NCBI GenBank assembly: GCA_003344405.1
Contig: NOWV01000200.1
Location: forward strand, 1 to 64,000
Direction: 5' to 3'
Origin: Trichoplax sp. H2
Lineage: Eukaryota; Placozoa; Uniplacotomia; Trichoplacea
DNA: 64,000 nt
Below are positions 53,675 through 64,000 of the stretch, in pieces. The stretch's first letter is position 1, and every line of letters begins with the position of its first letter. The notes beneath the pieces are model-generated. The model was not told the DNA's origin and ran no database searches. It saw nothing but the letters and a program-made list of their open reading frames with translations. Both the position numbers and the translations under genes were made by a program.

Positions 53675-56600
53675 TTAAATTACGGGCAACTCGAAAGACA
53701 TTAACACAGATTTAAAAATGTCATAACATTTTAAGTCGCTAGGTTGAATAATTAGATGTATAGATTTCACAAGTGTTAGTTGCTTATGTTCGTCATAAAA
53801 TTTTGAAATAACCTTGACCATTTCTTGAGATAATTCGTCAATATTAGTACTAAATTCAGGACTACCATACATGGGGATTGCTATCGAGTTTATCGAATCT
53901 GAATGGGCTTTCTCAAGGCATTTTTTAATTCGATCAATGAGCCACTAAAATTTACAATCGGTTGTAAACAAAATTAATATATGAACTTAAATTACGAAAT
54001 ATATTTCCTAGGGCCTTACCGATATTGGCTGATTGGAGCTTAAAAACGGAATATGATAAACCTTCTTGCAGCCAAAGTAAGTTCCTTTAGTAATTCCAAT
54101 TTCATCCACAGTCAGACGTTGCAAATTTTGGTAGTAATCAAGCTGATACTGGAATCCACCAAGGCGATGTAATGCCTTTCCAATTTCTCCTTTATGATGC
54201 TTTTCCAGTTCTACGTAGTTAACGATAGCTTGTGCCTAAGAATGATTGCATAGACAGTAATCATTAAATGAACGCTACTCTTGAAATTTACTTCATCATA
54301 CATACTTCAATACCCTCTTTTTCAACCTTTCCTTTTACTAATTTAATAATTTTTGAGATTTTATCATGGTCATTAGTAGCCGATGATAGAGAAGAAACAT
54401 TTACTGCAGGATTAACTTGAGAAGGATTTTCGGTTGTTTTAGAATTTGTACCCTCCTGACAATAAGTGATCCTACTTCGATTGCCAAAACACAGAATAAT
54501 AATGTTTTCCTCATGTTGCATATAACTATTTTTTGTCTATCCATAGGCACTATACATCATTGATTAATTATTAGCGGAAGTTAGCGATATCCTGTTGACA
54601 TCTCAAAATCGAATATTAAGTGGATGTACGGTTGTCTTCCTCCAATTATATATATATTATAAGTATACTATAAAATTAACGCTAATAGATAACTATTTCT
54701 TATTATTGATGGAATAATTTATTGCTAATTATGGACTAAGATTAGCGATACCCTACTTACTTGTTACAATCATCGCATGTTAGAATGAAGGTACTTTCTT
54801 TTTCATCTTGTAAAGTATCCAGATCAACTTTGCCATCAACCATGTTTTGACCTATTTCACTTTCAAACTTCGTTTCGCTACCTCCTTCATTAGCTCGATT
54901 CTGGTTAATTGATTCCTTGATATTGTATGAAGCAGTAGCTATACAGAGTTTTCTACGTTCGATTGAAAAAAAATTGATAAATATTGACTCACTGTCCCAA
55001 TTGAAGAAGAACTGGGGTTTATTCTAGCAATTCAATCGCATAATATTTAGTCCACATGCTTCTTTTACGGTATAGTAACATTTAATATAAACTACGGCTA
55101 TTGCTAGCATCCAGCATTTCTAAGGTTAAACTGCAAGCGAAGTTCCCACTCGATATGGCTACTATTGATCATAGCAACAAAATTTTGAGTTTTTCATCTT
55201 TTAAATTAGCACTTTTAAAAATGTACTTTAGCATTATATACGTATAGTATCGTTTACTTGACTAATTAGATTCATTGAACAGCAAAATCTCAATTCGTAC
55301 TATAAAATATGTCGACAAGTCAACATCTATAACTAAACGTAACAAATGCAACTGTGAGCTACCAACCGTTCACATTCGTTGGGTAATGCGGTAATTAAAT
55401 TTTCATGTTTGTCTTGTGTACGATCCATTTCGAAATTGCGACCAGAAATATTTTTTAATGTTATTTTTTTATTCAAAACTTCACTTATTTCTACCTCTGA
55501 ACTTCTTTGAATAAGTTCTTCCATCTTTTGATAAATATTTGTTGCATAAACTTGACTACATTTAATTAAAATATTCGCTTCCTTATTAGTGGTCTTCTCA
55601 ATTTGAATATTGCAACCGTACGCCTTTTCTAGTAATTGGAGATCTTCTCGCCAATACAATTGCTGATTTATTGCATTTATTAAGTGAACATGAGGTATTA
55701 CGTATTCAACGACTTTATATTTATCTAAATGGTTCTGAATAATGTGGGTTGCGTTAGAAACGTCAGCTCGTTTTCCAGCGACAAGAATCTTACATGAATC
55801 AAAATTATTACTGTATACACTTTCCAGATAAATATCATAGTTTCCAGCTAAATGATTTCTTAATCCATGCATAAATATATGAAAATCGGATCTAACGAAT
55901 AGGCCATCAACATTGACTGTGGTCGACTGACAGCAAAACATTTCTCTCAATAAAGAAATAGCTAGATGATGGGCTTTTGCGTCTAAGGCAACAACAGATA
56001 CCGATAGACTATCACCATGACGCATAATTCCAGCTTTGATACCATTAAATCGCAGATGCTTATTAGCTAGTACCTGCTTCTCATCATGACGAGCAATAAA
56101 AGTGGATAAAGGATGAGGCAGATTTTGACTGCTATTGCTAATAATGCAGTTAGTATAACTGAATAGCATTTTCCCAATATACCCTTGATCTTTAGAGGGC
56201 ATGTGAACGATTAATCGAAAATTTCCTTCAATGTGGATATATTGGAAATAGACATCGTAACCATATTGCTGCAACGATTCTTCTAACTTAGTCTCTTGAA
56301 TGAGAAAATGAGCCGCAGTAGATAACTCGATTTCTAGTTTAACCCTTAATCCTTTGTTCATTGATTCTGATTTGATTGGATCAGAAATTCTTGAGTCTAT
56401 ATTATCCGTTGGAGATACAACTGGAAATTGGCTATTAGCTTCCCTATATTCTTCAGCACTTTGAGGCTTTACCTTCATGGTAGTTAATTTATCATCTTGA
56501 CCTAAAATTACGTTGACAGATATATGGCTGGATCAATATCAAAACTTAGGAATTACTATTTAAAAATGCTTTGACTACAACAAATGTTATAAAAATTGCA

Positions 56601-58274
56601 TAATACACAACTATATGTAATGATATATATCATAATTGTTCTAATAATTCAGATCTTATAATCACGAGAGAGTACAATACTCAAAATAGCCTTTTAAGAA
56701 ATTGCCAGAAAGAAACTTGAAATATTTCACCTTATGCTTTAAAAATTGATATGTCTATAATGTCATTGCTAATGAGGCTAGAGAGTTCCTTACTGTTTTC
56801 TTGTGTTTTTGAATTGCAATCTTTAGATTTCTCAGTATTTTCAGTGTTATTGTTATCGCCAGAAACTTGGAAGACATTCGACTTATTTACGAAATCCGTG
56901 GATTTATCCTTTCTAAGATCACCAGATTGACTAGAGGATAACGAAGAATCTCGAGCCCAACGACGTGTTTTAGTCGCTAAGAGCCATTGGTCTCGACGAT
57001 TACTTTTAAGTTTTTGTTGCACGCTGCAAATAACTTTATTGATCAAAGTTACAATATTAGGCTTCTCATGTATTTCTAATGTTATTCGTTTGCCCTTGAT
57101 AATATTATACTTATTCAGACACAACATGGCCATAACGGCACCCCATTGCCGTCGGTACACTACGATTCTGCATAGTTGAAAAATGATGTAATGATAAATT
57201 TTTAATTGCAGATCCAAGCCGTTTATGCATGATCAATTCACTACAGTATACAGTATACTTGTTACGGGTAATGTAAATATACACTAATTGTGATTTTAAT
57301 CTTAAGGACAAAATCAGTCTTACATACTTGTATTGCTGTAAAGTTAACAATTACTGTAGCAGTTCTAGGTGAAATTATATTAATATCGAACATCCAAGAA
57401 ACCAGCTCTTTGCAAAGCTATAACCTCGATTGCATTAAGTTTGCAAACCTAGTACAGATTATGCTATGAAATACGCATCCTATAAACTTCAGTACAGATC
57501 ATAATACACTACATGTCCTCAATCATTATGTAGGAGAGCAAAGCAAATCAGCAACGATCTACAATTTGATTAAAAGCTTTTATCAATCAACTTCTTACAC
57601 TTCGCCGGATCTTGCCCTAATGAGATCATCTACTCTTCCAACTTGGCTAAAGATGTGCATTAATTCTATCTAAAGGAAGAAAATAAATGACATGTAATTA
57701 TGAAACATTCTCAATTTAGGCGTAATGTAGTATTTCTAAGTATTCGAAATTCCATCATGCAAGAATTTTTACAAACTTGTGCTATTGCCTCTGGTATATT
57801 AATGACTTTGACAAGCGTTCTTAATTCGGTCAACTCTTTTAATTCATCGTCTGAAAAAGCTTTTTTGGCTTCTTTGACTTCATTTATTCTTAATATAGAG
57901 ATGACGAATGGTGTTTCAAATTAGAATATTCCTGTATCAACCGGTTAAGTATATAGCCTAACTTGCAAAATTGGTACTCTAGAGTAGATGAAAGTTAAAA
58001 CTCACCTATTTTGTGTTTCCGTATCATACATACAACCAGATCTACGCAATCCTAAGACTTTCATTTGATCATAAACTATCTTTTCCATGCCATTTCTGAT
58101 ATTTAGGGGCAATTCTGGCGGTAAATAAACAGTTAAACCTAACTTGCTTTTTCCAACTTTGATTCCTCTCAAATTTATGTTCAACTGGATGACTTGGTTT
58201 CTTTCTTCTACCAGTATTTGTCTATTTCCAGATAAAAGAAAACGTGCAATATACATGAATACTTGTAGTGCCAA
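53675..58274 (-). CDS. PARP14-related protein ending at its macro domain (locus P3)
   Basis: Paralogue of P1 without a catalytic domain. Exons: about 58274-58006 (RRM1 second half), 57888-57777, 57669-57599 and 57167 to about 56735 (RRM2; FSQVGRVDD, AVMAMLCLNKYNI), 56501 to about 55370 (KH-like modules), 54952-54761, 54525-54306, 54235-54020 and 53944-53675 (macro; AIVNYV, NSIAIPMYG). The 71- and 216-nt exons match P1 exactly. The last exon stops right after the macro fold, at SVLMSFELPVI, where P1 runs on into its second macro-like module. The donor after the RRM2 exon and the 3' edge of the KH exon are not settled. A potential donor (CCC/GTAATT) just before the stop leaves open splicing to an exon I could not find. 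RRM1 first half not found. Confidence 0.7.
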
Positions 58275-58499
58275 GCAGCTCTTTCAGTACAACATTCTAT
58301 GTAAAACAGAATCAATTTTAATTCTGGTAAGGTATATAATCGCACACAAGACTATTTCTGGATCGTTGATCCCGACTTTGAATATTATTAAATTCTGGTT
58401 AAACCGGCGATTAAACCATCGGATAACATTAGTTTATTATATATCATTATCTCAATTTGTTAGTACAGCAATATGTACGACTTGAAGTGATAATAAAAC

Positions 58500-61400
58500 T
58501 TTTAAAATTATTTAACTACTGAATTTTATACACTATGCTTACGCAAATCGCCAATTTTCTTTTCCAATGCCAATATAGTGATAAAATATAATTTGGGCTC
58601 GATTTATAATTTTACAGACTTCATATTCAAATGCCTAAAGATATTAATCAATGTGTTTGAATATAATAAATTTATGAGGGCATTTGAAATTGATCGGTAA
58701 CAAAATTGCTTCCATTTTTTTTTTATTACATAACGTCACTTTTTGCAAAGCTACCTTCTACTTTACAGCGGTAAGTGCAAGGCATTGAAACTTTATCGAA
58801 AGTAATCGTTAATAAATCTGAACAGAAACTACCAACATAAGAAAGATGGTTCACTTTATTATAGTCGATTAACTGAATTAATTTGATGGAAAGAGTGAAT
58901 TAAAACTCTTAGTATAGATACTCTCATACTCGTAACTTGTCAAATTGATGACATAAATTAATATAGTAGAGCAATTCATCAAGTATCATCATCTGAGTCT
59001 ATTTTTAATACCACATTACCTCAAGAACACTAGATTCAATTCCACAAACGTACAAGCAATGATTTGGTGGTAGTCTATAATGTATGAGAAAATAAGAAGT
59101 TTTTGAAATATTTACGCCATTGAGTGAGTATGAAGCAGTCTTTAAGGATAGTACTAAGCGTTGCAGGGGTTAAAAGTAATCTGACTACTAACAAATTGAT
59201 AATAAATGCACTCTTATAATAAGCAATCTTTCGCATCTGAATATGTACTGCTAAAAGCCACAGTAATACTGTCTAAACATATGTATACAGTATAATCATG
59301 GAAAGCATAACTTGTAAGCTGGCTGTAGCTCCAGGAGACTATTAGAGATTTGATGGAATATAAATACTTTATGTGCTATAATTCAACATCATCATTTCTA
59401 ACGTATTCTAGCTGAAAAACTTTCGAAACAATTTAAATATTCTACAAGATTGGATTGATTAGTTATAGCAATCTTATGCACGCAACACTACCGTGGATTA
59501 AACGGCTGAGTAAAGGCAAATCTTGGGAAAGCCATTTACCAATATTGAAGATGGCGTTAAATCTTGATTTCAATCTTAAAAGGTTAGCAATTTTAGAAAT
59601 TGTACATTAAGAAAAATTAATTTACGGATGAAAAATAACGTAACGATAACTCAGCTTAAGCTAAGGGAATCATTAGGAATCGTTAGATTGAGTTTTTTAT
59701 CAAGTTCTAAACAGGCTTTGAATACTATAACCCCTGCAGCGTGCATAAATTTGCATGGGGCTTTTTTATTTTTGATGGCCTTTGATACTGACTGGCTAGT
59801 TGTGCTCTTAAATAGAGTCTATGGGTTGGTCCAACAATCGAAATAAGTTTTTTTTAACCCAATTTAGACTCCACCTTATGCAGTATGCGTGCTTTTAAGA
59901 CTACTCTATATAAGAATTACAATTACCTCTAAGGTCTACTACATTAAGTAACTCCTTGAACTCGTTCTTACCGAATAAAAAGATATTGTACTCATTTTTC
60001 GAGTAGCCAGTCTGTGTAAATAGAATCTTTTTTACAATAATAATTAAGGCCCCAATCACTTTTGTCACATTTATATTGGCACTTTTGTTTGATATCACAC
60101 CATATGCAGCATTGTATTATTTGTGCACCAAATGAATAGAATGGGTAGTACCTCAAATTGTGACAGAGAAGATTATGAGGCTGATTGAGAATAGTTTTTC
60201 AGGGTAAGACTAGTTATAGGGTAGGCGATTTATCATGATTACCATAACAATTACTAAAAATAAGGCCTAATCAGTCAATTTAGGTTTGAATAGCTCCGAT
60301 TGATCGTGCTATATCGGCATTACAGAAGTTATGATATTATGAAATTAATATAGGCTTTTAGTCTGCATTTCGAATTAAAATTATACCTCTCGACGATCTT
60401 GAGCAAATACTTCGTACTTTCGAATGGAGCAGAAGTTTTGTATAATTGATCAATTTCATGATTAATTCATGAAGCTTAAAAATTGAGCTGGATAGATCAT
60501 TCGAATTGTAAGCGCTACAAATTTATTGGGTACCTTAAATTTCGCCGTCTACTCAAAGTGTCTATCACTATTTCACTAAAGAAGGCAAATTTCCCCTACT
60601 TATTTACTGTAAATACAGTTTACATTCTAAAATTAAATAATTATAGAATAATGTTGTAAATATTGACCGCCAGGATAACCTTAATAAAATAACAACCTTC
60701 GCTTACCTACAATGCTATAGCTTCTAAGTAATTTTACTTAGAAGAACTTCTTCTATTACTATAATTCTTCAAGAGTAAAATCGTAATAGTAATGTAAATG
60801 TTTCGGTATATTCTGATTACTCCTGGAAAAAAAATTAATTATTATGTCCCCTACTGTAAGCATTTAGTATCAATGCTCTTAAAACTAGGAGAATTCTGTA
60901 CTGTAAAGTTACTACTTTCGATAGATCAAAGACTACAAGACTACTCTACATCCGTAACTCAGCTGAGATTCACAATAACGAATAGATGAAGTAGATATAT
61001 CATAAGTTTAAACAAGTAATAGAGATAGCATTATTGATAATTGATGAATTGTAATTATAGCTTAGTTATGAAAGACGCAATGACTAATTAAGTAATTCTA
61101 ATTTTAATTCTATTACGAATAGAATGTATTTTATGATATCATTGTTTTCAAATTTTACATTGATTTAATGTAAAATCAACATTAGTTAAAAGATGAATCA
61201 CAAAATTAAGACTAGCATGATAATAATATTTCCTTCAATTCTTAATAAAAAAACAACTTTTTCTTATATCGCGAAATGATATAAGAATTATGACTTCAAT
61301 AGCAACGATACTAATGTAAAAGTAACTTTTTAAAGTCAAATATGCTAGCAATCATATACTGGTTCTGACAAACGTGAATACCAATGTTGAACAATTTGAA

Positions 61401-62800
61401 TGCTATTGGGATGTAAATGAAATAGGCAGTCTATCCATAACTCACGTTCCATATACAATTTTTTGCGATGTTTAAAAATTGATTTCAAAAATTTTCTTTA
61501 AATTAACGTCGTCCAAGCTGCGAATTAATACTGCTACCAGCACTGTCTATTCTAGGATATTAGTAATTAAAAGTATTACGACATCGTATGATAATAAACG
61601 TATGAAAAATAGTCGAGTTATTCCATTGCCAGTTTAGTCTAATCAATCAAGCTATGAGTATCTATGTGTAAGCACTGCTCTTATTTACGTTGGGATAGCT
61701 CCTTCTTTGATGATGCAATTTTGATTTCTTTCAACTATTTATCAAAGACAAGATAGGATAACAACTAATAATGGTTTAAGAGACGACTGTTCAATACTAG
61801 TATATGCTTACTTTTATTTCAATGAACAAATGATCAATTTCTATATGAAATTATAAAACATTCTACAATACTTCTGCAGTGGCTAAACCATATTCAACTT
61901 ACAATATAGAAGAAAAACACATCTATTACGGAATGATATTACCTAAATTATAGAGTTTAAGGAAGTATTGTTATACTGAGTATTTTAGCATTATAGTTGG
62001 TTGTGAACCTTTCAGAAGGGTAGTTCTTAGGTGTTATAGTAGCAGCGCTATATTCTTACTAGTTCTTTAGGCAGACTAGGGTAGTAATCAATAGAAACAA
62101 CTGAAAATAAGTGCTTTACGATAGACGAGCAAACTTGCCAGAAAGTATTCTGTGGCAACATCTGTTTATTAATTCTTGCATTTATAAGAGAATTTGTCTT
62201 TTATTCAATTTAAACACCAGTCGTCGAATTAACCATGATATGCTTCAAATTTACTTACTGATTGGCACTCATGGAAATAAGACATTAAAAATAACTACTT
62301 AGAAATTTTAGTTGCATCCTAGTCTAACCAGATAATTACGTAACTCTATCATCTCATTATAACTATGTTTTGAAAAATAGAACCTGCAAACAGAGTAAAC
62401 TATATTCGCTCCTCTAAACTTCAAAATTTATTAACTAGAACTAGCATATCAATTAGTAACGATATATTATTGTACGAAGGTCATGATTAGGTCAATGATT
62501 CAATTCGTAAAGGGTTTAAAACTGAATTAAGCTCTAATAGTCAAGTAGTTCTATTGGAAATTGCTATAGTTCAATCCTGATAGCATTTCGATAAAACATA
62601 ATGTGCAATCAGCAGCAATTACAGTTGCAAAGCATCGCATTAATTGAAAACACTGTACACCTGCTAAATCTGATTTCTTAGAAGTTGATCAAATTCATAG
62701 ATGTTTATTAAAGTAAGTATTTTATGTACTGCATCAAAGTTAGAACTATATTTCACTACTCATTCATAATATCACTGCATGTTTACCAATAAGTCAGTCA
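58500..62800. other. Spacer between P3 and P4, no firm gene
   Basis: Two weak coding-like pieces stand out. 60020-59930 on the minus strand reads TGYSKNEYNIFLFGK with a donor after it and could be an upstream P3 exon. 59465-59580 on the plus strand reads TLPWIKRLSKGKSWESHLP. Neither has supporting context. A short stretch at 61995-62090 resembles 4425-4515. Confidence 0.3.
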
Positions 62801-62827
62801 CTAATCGGTACTAAATCATCTCGACGA

Positions 62828-64000
62828 TTAAACAAGCAACTCAAAAGACATTATCACAGACTTTACAGCCTCATAGCAGTCTAATTTACTGGGTGGAATA
62901 ATAAGATGGATAGATTGTAATGGCGATATTTGCTGATATTTTTCATAAAATTTGGAAATAATCATGACTATTTCTTGAGATAGGTTGTTGATATCAGAAC
63001 GAAACACAGGACTGCCATACATTGGTATTGCTATGGAATTCATCGAGTCTGTATGGGCTTTTTCCAAGCAATTCTCAATTCGATCAATGAACCACTAAAA
63101 ATTTACGATCGGCTATTAGTGATATTAAACAAGTGTTTCGTTAAACATAAGGCATCATAATTATTTTCTATACTTTACCGATATCGAGTGATTGAAGCCT
63201 AAAGATGGAATATGGTAAACTCTCTTGCAGCCAAAATAACAACCCTTACTGGTTCCAATTTCATCAATAGTAAGATGTTTTAAATTTTGATGGGAATCAA
63301 AACGGTACTCGAGCCCGCCAATGCGATGTAATACCTTTCCAATTTCCCCAATGTGATATCTTTTCAATTTTATGAAGTTAATGATAGCATCTGCCTATGA
63401 TAATAATTGGAGAGACATTAATCACCTTCATAACATCATTAAATGAGCTTTATACTCAGAGTTCACTGTATGTACGTACTTTAGTACCCTCTTTTTCAAG
63501 ATTTCCTTTTACTAATTTAATGACTTTATCGCTCCTATTATAACCATTATGGGCCAATAACGATGAATAAAGATTTACTTTGGTATTATCTTTCGAAAGA
63601 TTTTCGGTTGTTTCAGAATTAGCATAATTTCTTCCCCTTACTTTCGTATCTTTCTTGGAATAACTGATCTTACTTCGATTACTAATATAAAAAGTACAGT
63701 TATTTTACATCACATTATAAATATAGCAAAGTATTAGCGATAATAAATTAGCATGAATATTGACAGATATAAGCTACATAATCTTCATTATTTATAGGTT
63801 TACTCTACCATTAGATATTTGACTATAATCTAATCCGTTTCCTACTTACTTTTCACGTTCATAATATATCATCGCATATACGCTTTCTTTTTCATCTTGT
63901 AAACTACCTAATTCAGCTTGGCTACCATCGATGCTTTGAGCAGCTTCTCTTGTACAAATGGTTTCGCTATTTTCTCCATCAGTTCTGCTTTGGTTATTTG
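62828..64000 (-). CDS. PARP14-related macro-domain protein, partial (locus P4)
   Basis: 3' part of another P3-like gene; its N-terminal part lies beyond the window. Exons: 64000-63850 (ends with a GTAAGT donor), 63681-63480, 63394-63179 (216 nt, macro core, AIINFI, CKRVYHIP) and 63094-62828 (WFIDRIENCLEKAHTDS, then NSIAIPMYGSPVF). All joins are in phase. The stop lies at the same place as in P3, right after the macro fold (SVIMSFELLV), so a macro protein without catalytic domain is again expected. The macro core lacks the Gly-rich ADP-ribose loop. Sequence is closer to P3 than to P1 or P2. Confidence 0.75.

Noticed and set aside
50914-53675. P3 and P2 as one continuous gene
   Set aside because: The candidate donor at the P3 end leaves phase 0 while the P2 first exon needs phase 1, so the direct join fails; a linking exon was not found.
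57700-57924. Plus-strand 74-codon open frame
   Set aside because: The opposite strand reads as an RRM exon of P3 (57888-57777), which fits phase and family; the plus frame is its shadow.

Overview
The window is AT-rich, intron-dense eukaryotic DNA with short GT-AG introns, intronless rhodopsin-class GPCR genes, an AP-5 adaptor gene and a cluster of PARP14-like genes (RRM, KH-like, macro, WWE and ADP-ribosyltransferase modules). This fits an early-branching animal. A placozoan (Trichoplax or a relative) is my best guess, but it is inference and I cannot run a search.

Layout. 0-9.3 kb holds two intronless, clearly paralogous class A GPCRs on the minus strand. They sit in a segmentally duplicated stretch whose second unit has lost its receptor, and there is one weak receptor relic. 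9.3-15 kb has no gene I can support. It contains a striking TACTG/CAGTA palindromic repeat and a degenerate tandem duplication. 15.1-21.0 kb on the plus strand is a gene of about 28 exons whose pieces match the AP-5 beta1 subunit along most of its length.

From 23.4 kb to the right edge everything recognisable lies on the minus strand and belongs to one family. Locus P1 (36.3-26.8 kb) is a nearly complete PARP14-like gene with RRM1 (second half), RRM2, KH-like modules, macro, second macro-like module, WWE-like region and mono-ART catalytic domain. Its exon phases are consistent throughout. An isolated second copy of the last catalytic exon lies 3 kb downstream of it at 23.4 kb. Locus P2 (50.9-44.2 kb) keeps macro, WWE and catalytic domain, has a long acidic low-complexity N-terminal region in place of the RRMs, and carries an apparent -1 frameshift. 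Locus P3 (58.3-53.7 kb) has RRMs, KH-like and macro modules but ends at the macro domain. P4 enters at the right edge and repeats the macro part of P3. Matching exon lengths (216 nt in four loci; 1459 and 257 nt in two; 71 nt in two) show tandem duplication of one ancestral gene.

Scattered copies of an LTR-like repeat carrying a TGACTCA motif and TATA box, a run of decayed helical-repeat-like sequence and several small tandem repeats fill the gaps. Functionally, the cluster looks like a lineage-specific set of ADP-ribose writers and readers. In vertebrates this family acts in innate and antiviral signalling. Whether it does so here is not shown by the sequence.
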